DNA from: Geoglobus acetivorans
GTDB lineage: Archaea; Halobacteriota; Archaeoglobi; Archaeoglobales; Archaeoglobaceae
NCBI RefSeq assembly: GCF_000789255.1
Contig: NZ_CP009552.1
Location: 372,001-436,000, forward strand
Direction of reading: 5' to 3'
Length of the DNA stretch: 64,000 nucleotides
Shown here: piece after piece, positions 35,216 through 44,481 of the stretch
How the letters are laid out: each line of letters begins with the position of its first letter
Numbering within the stretch: position 1 is the first letter of the stretch
Translations under genes and position numbers: made by a program
The notes under the pieces: model-generated
Told to the model about the DNA's origin: nothing
The model's input: only the letters and a program-made list of their open reading frames with translations
The model's database searches: none

Positions 35216-36336
35216 CTCGCAATCTTCGAACTGTAGAGGCACTCGGAGCAGGAAGGCTCGTTGGCATAGCAGTCTATGTTGTTCTTGGCGTACCAGCATC
35301 CCGCAACATAGGGGCAGTCAGCACACCACGGGAAACTGTCGCTCATATCCTTCCTCAGCCTTTCGAATTCAGATATTTTCTGGAGTGCATCATCGATTTC
35401 CTCTTTATTCAGATCAGACACGACAAATTCTCTGATGTCCTTCCAGTGATTGTTGACGAATTCCTTATGACTGTATGCAAAACTCATGCATGAGGACACC
35501 TTTCCATCCGCCCTGACAAAAACGACATCTCTGTAAGGACACTCTCTTTTTTGTGAATCCCCGAAAAACTCTGCTTTCTCCAGCTTTACGCCATAATCTT
35601 TTGCAATTTCTTCACACTCCATGACCGTCTTTTCTGCTTTTCTGGCAAGGGCAATTCGGTCTCTGCTTTCGAGAATGTAGAGCATGTTTATTGAATACCC
35701 CCTGTCGTAGATTTTTTTCAGGATTTTCTGATATTCTTCCTTGTACATGCCCCTGCCTCTGCTCCAGTCCTTTATTGCCCTGATGATGAAATCCCTGTCG
35801 AGTTTTTCGACCTCTTCGACACAGAATCTGCTGCCCTCAAAGTAGAGGGCCTTGCTGTATATCTCCCTGTTGCCCGCAACGACATTCGTCAGCTGGACTG
35901 ATGCTCCGTAACGTGCAGAAATCTCAACGAGTTCTTTCAAAACCTCTATGTTGTCCCTCGTTACCACAATCTGGGTTACTGCCTTTTCTCCCACCATTTT
36001 CAGCTTCCTTTCGATGCTCTCGAACACAAGCCCCCTCCTGTGCCTTGCGTCGAAGTCTATTGATATTGCAAGTCTGTCAGCCATCTCGGCAGCTTCCTCA
36101 AATCCTGTGTCAACCATTCCGTTTGTGCTGATCAGGATTTTTCCATTCATCATTCTGAGTATCTCTTTGAGGTGTGGGTTGAGGAGGGGTTCGCCATATC
36201 CGTAAATAACGACCTCATCCGCGTCGCCAACCTTTTCAGCGACAGAGAGGGGCACGTTTCTTGCGAGGTCTCTTTTTCTGAAACAGTATTCGCAATTTAA
36301 GTTGCAGGATGTGGTTACCTCAAGCTGAATTTTCAT
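35203..36336 (-). CDS. Radical SAM/SPASM protein, probable tungsten oxidoreductase maturase
   Basis: 377 residues. T-S-C-N-L-N-C-E-Y-C-F near residue 10 is the CxxxCxxC radical SAM motif; G-Y-G-E-P-L-L-N follows. The C-terminal region is cysteine-rich (S-S-C-M-S, W-C-A-D-C-P, G-C-W-Y-A, S-C-S-E-C), as in SPASM domains holding extra Fe-S clusters. It begins 39 bases after an AOR gene, the place of the cmo-type maturases (W_rSAM family) found beside aldehyde oxidoreductases, so it probably modifies that enzyme or its cofactor. Confidence 0.82.
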   Translation of the reverse strand: MKIQLEVTTSCNLNCEYCFRKRDLARNVPLSVAEKVGDADEVVIYGYGEPLLNPHLKEILRMMNGKILISTNGMVDTGFEEAAEMADRLAISIDFDARHRRGLVFESIERKLKMVGEKAVTQIVVTRDNIEVLKELVEISARYGASVQLTNVVAGNREIYSKALYFEGSRFCVEEVEKLDRDFIIRAIKDWSRGRGMYKEEYQKILKKIYDRGYSINMLYILESRDRIALARKAEKTVMECEEIAKDYGVKLEKAEFFGDSQKRECPYRDVVFVRADGKVSSCMSFAYSHKEFVNNHWKDIREFVVSDLNKEEIDDALQKISEFERLRKDMSDSFPWCADCPYVAGCWYAKNNIDCYANEPSCSECLYSSKIARCVL

Positions 36337-36375
36337 TGGAAAAAATTGGTTGAAAATAGAATATATAATTTTACG

Positions 36376-38223
36376 CTAAGATATTCCGAGAGCTTTCAGC
36401 TTCTCCTCTGTCGGTCTGCCGTTGACCCATCCTCTCAGTCTGTAGTATTCCTCTTTCATCTTTTCGAACTCTTCTCTGCTCACGACCTGTCCCTTGGTTG
36501 GCCCGTTCTGGACAGGCTCTTCGAAGAGTCTTCTCGGCAGCGTATCGTCCTTTCCATCGAATCCGAATTTGTTCATTATCACTCTCTCGAGGTTGTAGAT
36601 TCTCTCTCCGATTGTCAGCACATCGTCCGGGGTTATGTCCCATCCGGTAACACCAGAGAGGAGGCTCGCGTAGTCATCTGCGCCGAGGGCGAAGGTTGTG
36701 AACAGGCAGTTGACCGTCGAGTTGACCGTTGAGGTGAAGTCCTGGAACACCTTTACCCACATTGCCTTTCCTTCGTATGTAAGTGGGTCGATTTTTTCTG
36801 GGAGCCCGAGAATTTCTGGACTCACTGTGTAGCCTGTGACGTGGCATCCTCCTCTGTTGGCTGTGGCGTAGTTCAGTCCAATTCCCTTGATGCCTCTGGG
36901 ATCGTATGCAGGCATCTCAAGACCTTTGACGCTCATGGACACATCCATGCCGAACATCTCTTCCATTCTCTTTGAGCCGAGTGCGAGATACTTGCCAATT
37001 CCGATTCTGTAGGCTGTCTTCCAGACACCATCCACAAGAGCAACAGGATTGCCGAAGGTGTATTCTATGCCCTGTGTGTCTTCAGGTGTGAGCTTGTCCT
37101 TCTCATAAAGCTCCATTGCACATGCTATTGCGGAACCCATCGAGATTGTGTCAAGCCCAAGTTCATCGCAGAGGTGGTTGGCCTTTATAACTGCTTCGAG
37201 ATCAATAACGCCTGTATCATTTCCGAGGCTCCAGATGGATTCATATTCAGGCCCTTCAGAGTCTATAATCTGGAATGGACCTGTTTTCACGGATGTGGCT
37301 CTCGCACATCCGATGGCACATCCCCAGCATGCGTGGTTCCTGTCGAGATATTTCTCGGCGAGTGTCTCACCGCTTATGTCGTTCGCCTTTTCATGGTATG
37401 CATCCTGCCAGTTCCTGTATGGCAAAGCTCCACTCTCGTTGATTATGTTGACGAGAACGGCTGTACCGTATTTGGGCAGACCTTCTCCGGTAACGGGGTT
37501 CTGCTTTATCTTTTCAAGCGCTTTTCTTGATGCTTCCTTGAACTCGTCAGGTTTTGCTATCTCTGGCCTGAAGCTACCTCCTACAACTATTGCTTTCAGC
37601 ATCTTGCTTCCCATAACAGCTCCCACGCCTGTTCTCCCTGCTGCCCTGTGGTTGTCATTCATTATTGCTGCGTAGTTCACCAGATTCTCTCCTGCTGGCC
37701 CAATACACGCCACGCTGATCTTCTCCTCATATCTCCTTTCGAGAGTGACAGTTGTGTCAAAAACGTTCTTGCCCCACAGGTCTCCTGCATTTCTCAGTTC
37801 AGCCACACCATCAATTATTTCGAGATACACGGGCTCACTTGCAGCCCCTTCAATCACGATCATGTCGAATCCGGCAAATTTGAGGTATGGCCCCCACTTT
37901 CCTCCACTGTTTGCAGAAGCCACAGAGCCGGTCAGGGGGCTCCTCAGCGCCATTACGTGATATCTTCCGGATTCGGGGAATCCGGGCACTCCAGTTGCCG
38001 GGCCTGTACTGAAAATCAGAACGTTCTCCTCCCCATAGGGGTCAATATCTCTTGCAGACAGCCCCTCTTTCTCATATTCCTTCAGGTACTGGTACAGGAG
38101 GTGTACAGAATAGCCCTTCCCTCCCAGATATTTCTTTGCAACTTCTTCATCGACGTCAATAACGTCTAAGGATCCACTGCTCAGATCAACTCTCAAAATA
38201 CTTCCCATAAAACCGTTTGCCAT
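36376..38223 (-). CDS. Aldehyde:ferredoxin oxidoreductase (tungsten)
   Basis: The ATG at 38223 has AGGTGAT at ideal spacing and gives 615 residues, the normal family length. N-terminal R-V-D-L-S-S-G and L-G-G-K-G-Y; A-C-W-G-C-A-I-G-C-A-R near residue 305 for the 4Fe-4S cluster with a fourth Cys in N-C-L-F; E-G-P-E-Y-E-S in between. First gene of an AOR / radical SAM maturase / small protein operon. Substrate unknown. Confidence 0.93.
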   Translation of the reverse strand: MANGFMGSILRVDLSSGSLDVIDVDEEVAKKYLGGKGYSVHLLYQYLKEYEKEGLSARDIDPYGEENVLIFSTGPATGVPGFPESGRYHVMALRSPLTGSVASANSGGKWGPYLKFAGFDMIVIEGAASEPVYLEIIDGVAELRNAGDLWGKNVFDTTVTLERRYEEKISVACIGPAGENLVNYAAIMNDNHRAAGRTGVGAVMGSKMLKAIVVGGSFRPEIAKPDEFKEASRKALEKIKQNPVTGEGLPKYGTAVLVNIINESGALPYRNWQDAYHEKANDISGETLAEKYLDRNHACWGCAIGCARATSVKTGPFQIIDSEGPEYESIWSLGNDTGVIDLEAVIKANHLCDELGLDTISMGSAIACAMELYEKDKLTPEDTQGIEYTFGNPVALVDGVWKTAYRIGIGKYLALGSKRMEEMFGMDVSMSVKGLEMPAYDPRGIKGIGLNYATANRGGCHVTGYTVSPEILGLPEKIDPLTYEGKAMWVKVFQDFTSTVNSTVNCLFTTFALGADDYASLLSGVTGWDITPDDVLTIGERIYNLERVIMNKFGFDGKDDTLPRRLFEEPVQNGPTKGQVVSREEFEKMKEEYYRLRGWVNGRPTEEKLKALGIS

Positions 38224-38299
38224 GGATATCACCTGCGTTATATAATCTATCACAATTCTATAAATACTTTATTGCGATAAATTAAATTTAATAAATCTA

Positions 38300-39658
38300 T
38301 CAGTATCTCTTCAGTCTGACTTCGAAAATGGCGCCACTTGGAGAGTTGTCGTACACCTTTATTTCTCCTCCCAGCAGTTCTACAACCTTTTTTGCGATAA
38401 ATAACCCTATTCCAGTCCCTCCAACTGTTGAAAATCCTTCCTCAAAGATTTTGTCTTTTATTTCGTCGGGTATGCCTTTTCCGTCATCGATTATTCTGAA
38501 AACTCCGTATCTCCCGTTGACGAAAGTTTCGATCGTTATTTTAATATCCTCGCTGTTACTGTGCATAACTGCGTTTCTCAGCAGGTTATCTATTACTGAT
38601 TTTATTGATTCATTTGCCCTTACAAAAACATTTGTAAGTGAGTACTGAATGTTTGCAAGGTCTTCATAGCTTTTGGCTATCTCTCTTATGTAGTCCGAGA
38701 TGTTTATGGTGTAGGTTTCGCCAATTGCCTCTTCTATGGCTTTGGACTCTTTTATAAGTGATTCAATTCTGTCAAGCTTTTTCAGAGCACTCTCTTTTAG
38801 TTTTTCTTCGCCAAGCTCAAAAGCTGCCCTGATAACCGTAATGTCGTTCAGGATGTCATGTCTGAGGATTTTATTTACAAGCGCTAAATACTCGTTCTTC
38901 TTCTTGAGCATTTCCGTGAGCCTGTGAAGGTCGGTGGTATCGACAAGAATGCTTGCAACGGCGGGTTTCCCGCGGTATATTATTCGTGAAGGTCTCCCTG
39001 TTACCCAGTATACATTTCCATCTTTCGTGAGGATTCTCCAGGAATAGGTTTCGACACTCCTTTTGCCCTCAAGTCGCTCCCTGTATCTTTTTTCTACCAT
39101 CCCTCTATCCTCTGGATGGACAAGCTCGAGAGGGTTTAATTTGGAAAGTTCTTCTCGAGTATATCCTGTCAAGTTCAAGAGGCTTTGATTAACGTAAGCA
39201 ACTTTATCATCTTGGAGTATGTATGCAGGATTTGGGGAATCGTCAACCAGAACGCGAAATAGTTCGTTATTCTCTTTAAGCCTGTTTTCAAGCTGTTTTT
39301 TCCGTGTTATGTCTATCCAGTTCCCTAAAGCCAGTATTTCATCGTCACACTCTATCGGGAGAACGTAGCCCCATACCCATCTGACTTTTCCATCTTTTCT
39401 GACGTATCTACATTCGTAGCTAGTTGCTTTACCATTGAATACTTTGAGGACTTCGCGTTTGATTAAGCCTAAATCATCCGGGTGTACAAGGTCATATAGC
39501 GATTTTTTCATTAACTCCTCTTTTGTGAATTTGGTGGCCCTCTCCACTATTTCATTGACATATATTAGTTTGAAGTCAGTGTCGTGTATGTATATTCCTG
39601 CTAGTGATTTGTTCACTATTGTTTTCCAGAACTTTTCGTCGAATTTATTACAGTCCAT
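38300..39658 (-). CDS. PAS-PAS sensor histidine kinase
   Basis: 452 residues with no membrane segment, so a cytoplasmic sensor. Two PAS/PAC domains (about 10-120 and 125-245) end in W-G-Y-V-L-P and W-R-I-L-T-K-D. A dimerisation helix carries R-H-D-I-L-N-D-I (phospho-acceptor His near residue 280), then N box N-L-L-R-N-A-V, G1 D-D-G-K-G-I-P-D and G2 G-T-G-I-G-L-F. A TATA-like TTTTATAT lies about 33 bases before the start. Divergent from a stand-alone receiver gene 172 bases away, which is its likely partner. Confidence 0.9.
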   Translation of the reverse strand: MDCNKFDEKFWKTIVNKSLAGIYIHDTDFKLIYVNEIVERATKFTKEELMKKSLYDLVHPDDLGLIKREVLKVFNGKATSYECRYVRKDGKVRWVWGYVLPIECDDEILALGNWIDITRKKQLENRLKENNELFRVLVDDSPNPAYILQDDKVAYVNQSLLNLTGYTREELSKLNPLELVHPEDRGMVEKRYRERLEGKRSVETYSWRILTKDGNVYWVTGRPSRIIYRGKPAVASILVDTTDLHRLTEMLKKKNEYLALVNKILRHDILNDITVIRAAFELGEEKLKESALKKLDRIESLIKESKAIEEAIGETYTINISDYIREIAKSYEDLANIQYSLTNVFVRANESIKSVIDNLLRNAVMHSNSEDIKITIETFVNGRYGVFRIIDDGKGIPDEIKDKIFEEGFSTVGGTGIGLFIAKKVVELLGGEIKVYDNSPSGAIFEVRLKRY

Positions 39659-39830
39659 CTGTAATTATTTATTTACTCAGTAGATATAAAATTAACGTCA
39701 ATTGACAAAATGGCGCTTCAGTCACTCGGCCACCTATACTGATCGCCACATCTGTTGGCAAAGCCAAAAATTGGTTCACAAAAATTAGACCGCAATAAAT
39801 TTATAAAGCGTATCTAATAAGAGAACGGGG

Positions 39831-40184
39831 ATGGATATGAAAATCCTGATCGTCGATGATGACATGACCGTTCGGGAACTCCTAAGGGTAATTCTGAAGG
39901 ATTACACAACATTCGAGGCAGATGATGGTGAGAAAGCCGTCAGGATGTATCAGGAGCTGAAACCGGATATCGTGCTTATGGACATCTTCATGCCAAAAAT
40001 GGATGGTATTGAGGCGACCAGGAAAATTCTTGAGATTGATCCTGAGGCGGTTGTTATTGGTGTAACTGCCTTTCATTCCAACAAGGGAGATGAACTGATG
40101 AAAGCTGGAGCGAAGGAAGTCATTTCTAAGCCCTTCACGAGAAAGTGGATTGTGGAAGCGATTTCAAGATATGCAAAGGCCTAA
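39831..40184 (+). CDS. Stand-alone response regulator receiver (CheY-like)
   Basis: 117 residues, one receiver domain: acidic triad V-D-D-D-M, phosphorylation site in V-L-M-D-I-F-M-P near residue 51, V-T-A and S-K-P-F. No output domain, so it must act by protein contact. An AATTTATAAAG-like box lies about 30 bases upstream. Positioned between the histidine kinase and the pilin-like operon. The in-frame ATG two codons later is an alternative start. Confidence 0.92.
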   Translation: MDMKILIVDDDMTVRELLRVILKDYTTFEADDGEKAVRMYQELKPDIVLMDIFMPKMDGIEATRKILEIDPEAVVIGVTAFHSNKGDELMKAGAKEVISKPFTRKWIVEAISRYAKA

Positions 40185-40223
40185 GTGGTTTCCGTTTTAT
40201 TTCTTTCCGACCTCTCTGGAGCG

Positions 40224-40976
40224 TTACTGTATTTCTGCATATATGCTGTATTTTGCAAGCACCAGCTTATCAAAGTACATTGTAACGTTGAGAGTACTGC
40301 CGGTGAGGCTGGTTTGCAGAACCGTATTGTTGCTGTATCCTCTCAGCTCGTCGAAGTACGTTTTCCAGGCATCGGCATAGCTTGAATTTATGCTCAGATA
40401 GATGTATCCGCTCTGGTCGAATATGTTTATCTCTGTGGAGTTCAGCCCGAACATGAGTGTTACCGAGCCCTCTCCTCCTGCGGATCCGCTGCCGTTAATG
40501 GATGCAAGGGCCACGAAAACGATGGTTTCGTTGTTTACATTTTTCTTGTAGATGAAAATTCTTGGATTCGACATGATTGTGGTTTTGTCGAAGGACTTCA
40601 CCCATACACCACCGTTTTCGAACGCCATTATGTAATTGGGGTAGCTGTACTCGACTCCTCCAAGGACATCTGTGGAATCAAGGACAGTCGAGTTGTTTAT
40701 CACGACTCTGGTGTGCAGATTTGCGTCTGAGGATACGCTTAATGTGCCACCGCTCAGGACAATTCTCACTTCTTTCTTTGTGCTTTTTCCGTATATGACG
40801 CTTTCAACCGCATCCTGTATTTTCCTGAATCCCTGCAACATGCTTTCGAATCTCACATCCTCTTTTGCATCATTCACTTTCGAGTTGACGCTGATGTATA
40901 TTGTAGTGATTGCTGAGATGACTATTCCGAAGATTATTATGAATCCCACGATCTCGGAAACACCCCTGCTGTTCAT
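40224..40976 (-). CDS. Pilin-like surface protein A (DUF7289-like)
   Basis: 250 residues. N-terminus M-N-S-R-G-V-S-E-I-V-G followed by a 20-residue hydrophobic helix, the layout of a class III (type IV pilin) signal cut after Gly. The extracellular part is rich in Ser, Asn and Thr with N-glycosylation sequons. Near residue 165 it has G-S-G-S-A-G-G, also found in the next protein upstream, and both end in A-D-A-W followed by L-V-L-x-K-Y: the two are paralogues. Last gene of the six-gene operon, 4-base overlap with its neighbour. Confidence 0.75.
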   Translation of the reverse strand: MNSRGVSEIVGFIIIFGIVISAITTIYISVNSKVNDAKEDVRFESMLQGFRKIQDAVESVIYGKSTKKEVRIVLSGGTLSVSSDANLHTRVVINNSTVLDSTDVLGGVEYSYPNYIMAFENGGVWVKSFDKTTIMSNPRIFIYKKNVNNETIVFVALASINGSGSAGGEGSVTLMFGLNSTEINIFDQSGYIYLSINSSYADAWKTYFDELRGYSNNTVLQTSLTGSTLNVTMYFDKLVLAKYSIYAEIQ

Positions 40977-41677
40977 ACAAACCTCACATCCACCACGTAT
41001 TTGGTCAGCACCAGTCTGCTGAACGGGATCGTTACCTCAACCTCTTCATTTTCCACACTGACATTGCCGATTTTTGACAGATACCGGGACCACGCATCTG
41101 CATATTTTGTTCTTATTTCCATTGTGAGATTCCCCGATTCGTTGAAAACAAACGTCTCAGTGGAGTTGAATTTGAGAATGATCCTTGTGATTCCACCTCC
41201 CAGACCACCCCCGGCTGAACCGCTCCCCACTATCTTGAACAGGGCCACAGTTAGATTTCCGTTTTCCAGGTATATTCTGGGATGTGAAATGACCGTCTTG
41301 CCAAAAACACCCCCGTTTTCTATGGCCATTGAAAAGCCTGAACTGGTGTATTCTATGGATTTCAGATCATCGCTCATCTGCAGGACCACTCCAGTCGAAT
41401 TTCTCACCGTAACTGTTACGTGTGTCTCATTGGCGACATGCAGAGAGCCACCTGAAAGGGCGAATTTGGTATTGCTCACAGGAAAAACATCCGCAGAGAC
41501 CTTGGATAGCTGTTCACTAAGATAAACAAGCTGGGAAACCACATTTCGCTCCCTTATTACTTTCTGGTGCGTGTCTATCACCGGCATACCGTACAGTAGC
41601 AGGACAGAGATTGTTATGACCATCATGGCAATAATCAGTATTGCATCCAGGACATCCGAAACGCCATCATCCCTCAT
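40973..41677 (-). CDS. Pilin-like surface protein B (paralogue of A)
   Basis: 234 residues: short charged N-terminus (M-R-D-D-G-V-S-D), one hydrophobic helix, then an extracellular domain with several sequons, the G-S-G-S-A-G-G-G motif near residue 150 and the A-D-A-W-S-R-Y / L-V-L-T-K-Y ending shared with protein A. It overlaps the VWA gene by 4 bases on its 5' side. Probably a minor pilin or structural subunit. Confidence 0.75.
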   Translation of the reverse strand: MRDDGVSDVLDAILIIAMMVITISVLLLYGMPVIDTHQKVIRERNVVSQLVYLSEQLSKVSADVFPVSNTKFALSGGSLHVANETHVTVTVRNSTGVVLQMSDDLKSIEYTSSGFSMAIENGGVFGKTVISHPRIYLENGNLTVALFKIVGSGSAGGGLGGGITRIILKFNSTETFVFNESGNLTMEIRTKYADAWSRYLSKIGNVSVENEEVEVTIPFSRLVLTKYVVDVRFV

Positions 41678-44097
41678 TTTAACACAACCTTTTCCGGACT
41701 TATTCTCGTTACATTCAGCTCTGGAACGGGCAGGTCTATGGTCGTTACATTAACTCCGGTGAATGGCCATGGCAGATATGTTACATTTGAGAGTCCAAAG
41801 ACATTTGTCTGTATGAGCCCCTCCCTGCTTGGCACGACCTCAAAGCTCGTGGTCCAGGTTTCATTTATTCTTATGCTCGTCAGATTCCACTGCAGGACTG
41901 TCAGGCCGCCCGAAATGCTGATGTTGGCACCAGGCGGAGGCTGGGAGAGGGTAACGTTGGACGTCAGCACATCGGTTATGGTAACGTTCACCGCAGCCTT
42001 CTCCTTAAGCTCCTTTGCAATCTGTTCGTATATGTTCTGAAGCTCCTCTGATGTTGCCGCAAAGAAGTAGTAGTCAGGAGATGTGGCTATCTGCTGCAAC
42101 AATGTTGCATTGGCGTCGCTGCCAAATCCGATTGTGTATATCAGTATGGACTCGTTGTTCACCTGAGTTTGTTTGGTGATTTCCGCTTCGTTCAAAGCCT
42201 CCTGAATTGCAAGGGTTTCAGAAGCAACGCCGTTCGATGTTATCGTGGGGTTTCCGTCTGAGAGAATAATCATGACCGGGATGTTGCCGGGAGTAGTGTT
42301 TGCCACAAGTTCCTCTCTTGCCATCTTTATTCCTCCACCTAACGGAGTTCCGCCATATGCATACAGTCCGTCTATGCTTGTGTTTGCCTGATCGGTGTTG
42401 TTGGTGAGGTACTGGTCAAGAGTAACTCTTGGAGTCCTGCCGCTGCTTCCCGCACCTCCGAAGGAGACGACTCCCACCTGATCGCTTGTTCTCAAAAACC
42501 CGTTGAATGTTTTTGCGGTTATCTTGGCAGCATCAATTTTTGCTATGTCGGCTGTGAGATAGTAATCCTGTGTGCCGTAGGGGAAGTCCGCAACCACATA
42601 GGCTGTGTAGGTTCCGCTGGCAGCATTTGTATCAGTGTAGTATTCACCACTGGAGGAGGAATACGGTCCCCTCAGGGCTCCTCCTGGCTCCTGAACCCAC
42701 AGATGGAGTTCCTTGGTTCCGTTTACCGGGGTAGCTTCAATCTTGAGGTTTTCAACAGCCGGTATCTCGAATGTGGTGATTGATGCGTTGGCATCCAGTG
42801 TGAAGGTCCAGGATGCAACCTGAGTACCTGGATAGTACCACCACCACCAGAAATAGCCGTCCTTCTCAACCTCCACCGTAACGGTATCGCTGCCCGTGGG
42901 ATAGTCCGCAACGACGCTGATGGTCCAGTTACCCTCCACAGGATTCTGGACAAAATACACTTCTCCATAATTCGGGAGGAAATATGGGTTGATGTACTGT
43001 GCCCTCGCAAAATCTCCATCGGGGGACTTGACCCACAGGTCTATGTCCTTCCCGCTGGATGTGTAGGCCTTAACGGTCAGACTGGAGAAGCTGCTGTCAA
43101 CATTCACGTAGTTCTCCCATTTGGATGGGGTTGCGGTGCCGGTGGTTGAGTTGTAGAGAGTATATCCGTTTATTCCGTAATAATCAGGGTCCATGCTCCC
43201 CGAAACGTCAATAACGTGCATCACGCTAACGTTTCTCGCCTGTTCGATTATTCCTCCACCCCTTAGATAAATCACAATCTGAACGGGGTTGCCCGGCTCG
43301 GTGATTCCGGGTATAACATATTTGGTGGCAAAGAGGTATGGATTCAGCTCCTGACTTTGTGGTATGACTGTTATGTTGATGGTGCTGCTGTCCGAGTAAC
43401 CGTAGCTGTCCCACACCGTGAGAGTTGCGGTGTATGTACCGTCAGATGAGTAGGAATGCTCCACCAGCGACTGGGACGGATTGTTTGGATCGTATTTGCT
43501 TTCATAGCTGCTCCCATCACCAAAATCCCATCTGAACCATAAATCACCCTCACCCGTCGAGAGGGTCATGTCGAAGGTTACGTTGCTCCCCACCTCAACC
43601 GTGGTTGGATATGCCAAGGCCACTGCAGTAGGCATCAGATGGCTGTATTTCGTATATTCTATTATGTGTACAGGTGTTATGCTGAAGGTTGAGCCGGCAG
43701 GCAGAACCTTCAGAGCAATGTTGTTGATCGGAATGTATTCGCTTTTTCCGGCCCTTTCGGAAGATATTTTAATGACGTATTCTCCGGATACCTGCGTGAA
43801 CTCTGCCTTGAAATCGTAATCTCCGACCGTGTAGGGCATGAATACCTTTGCCCTAACGTATCCGTTTTCAGGGGCAATCAGCGAGATATCCGTCAGCTTT
43901 ACAGCAATCTGGTTTCCGACGTCCTGGAACTGATTGTCCATTGCTGTGGAAACCGGTGCTTTACCAAGAAGATCGTTGAACTCAAGCGCTATAAATGAGA
44001 AGAATATCATGAGTATTACCGATAAAATCAGGTATTCCACAAGGAACGATACACCCTTCTCCGGGTTACGTGAGCTGGACTGTGATCGTTTCTTCAT
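41674..44097 (-). CDS. PKD/VWA adhesin-like protein with pilin-type N-terminus
   Basis: 807 residues. A basic N-terminus ending K-G-V-S-F, then one hydrophobic helix, as in pilins. Around residues 165-250 is a PKD domain (F-R-W-D-F-G-D-G-S). A VWA domain begins with the MIDAS D-V-S-G-S-M (Asp297), is interrupted by about 210 residues holding two beta-sandwich modules (each with L-W-V and a Y-V/S-V-V-A-D strand, like PPC domains), and resumes near residue 520 with V-G-V-V-S-F-G, G-G-T-P-L-G and L-S-D-G-N. C-terminal beta domain after 700. Likely the tip or adhesive subunit of a surface structure. Confidence 0.82.
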   Translation of the reverse strand: MKKRSQSSSRNPEKGVSFLVEYLILSVILMIFFSFIALEFNDLLGKAPVSTAMDNQFQDVGNQIAVKLTDISLIAPENGYVRAKVFMPYTVGDYDFKAEFTQVSGEYVIKISSERAGKSEYIPINNIALKVLPAGSTFSITPVHIIEYTKYSHLMPTAVALAYPTTVEVGSNVTFDMTLSTGEGDLWFRWDFGDGSSYESKYDPNNPSQSLVEHSYSSDGTYTATLTVWDSYGYSDSSTINITVIPQSQELNPYLFATKYVIPGITEPGNPVQIVIYLRGGGIIEQARNVSVMHVIDVSGSMDPDYYGINGYTLYNSTTGTATPSKWENYVNVDSSFSSLTVKAYTSSGKDIDLWVKSPDGDFARAQYINPYFLPNYGEVYFVQNPVEGNWTISVVADYPTGSDTVTVEVEKDGYFWWWWYYPGTQVASWTFTLDANASITTFEIPAVENLKIEATPVNGTKELHLWVQEPGGALRGPYSSSSGEYYTDTNAASGTYTAYVVADFPYGTQDYYLTADIAKIDAAKITAKTFNGFLRTSDQVGVVSFGGAGSSGRTPRVTLDQYLTNNTDQANTSIDGLYAYGGTPLGGGIKMAREELVANTTPGNIPVMIILSDGNPTITSNGVASETLAIQEALNEAEITKQTQVNNESILIYTIGFGSDANATLLQQIATSPDYYFFAATSEELQNIYEQIAKELKEKAAVNVTITDVLTSNVTLSQPPPGANISISGGLTVLQWNLTSIRINETWTTSFEVVPSREGLIQTNVFGLSNVTYLPWPFTGVNVTTIDLPVPELNVTRISPEKVVLK

Positions 44098-44479
44098 ATT
44101 CTACCTCCGTATTGCTGAAGATTATCTTGACCGTAAACGATGTAATCGATTCGGAGCCACCAACAAAACTCTTCTTGATATCATATACATCAATGCTTGC
44201 GTATGCTCCGTGCAGAGCATACAGCGCCGTTATCTGGTTGTCAAGGCCCTTGGCCCGCTGAAGAAACGATGACGGGTCTCCGGCGTACTCGGTAAGCTCT
44301 TCCACGGCAATTCTTTTCAGATATCTGATATCGTTTTTCGGAAAGTTCAGCTGGCTGATTGAAGTTTCCGTCCCTGCCAGCAGGTTCTGGGAATATACGT
44401 AGGAAAGGCCTATCAGCAGTATTGAGATCAGAAGTGCCATCGTTATGATCAGCTGGCCCCTGTCATTCATTTCTCTCAT
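44066..44479 (-). CDS. Small pilin-like protein
   Basis: 137 residues from the ATG at 44479, which has GGAGGGTG upstream and follows the previous stop by two bases. M-R-E-M-N-D-R-G-Q then a hydrophobic helix of about 22 residues gives a pilin-type start; the rest is a small extracellular domain. It overlaps the VWA gene by 32 bases. No family recognised beyond the pilin-like layout. Confidence 0.7.
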   Translation of the reverse strand: MREMNDRGQLIITMALLISILLIGLSYVYSQNLLAGTETSISQLNFPKNDIRYLKRIAVEELTEYAGDPSSFLQRAKGLDNQITALYALHGAYASIDVYDIKKSFVGGSESITSFTVKIIFSNTEVEYEETITVQLT

Positions 44480-44481
44480 GT

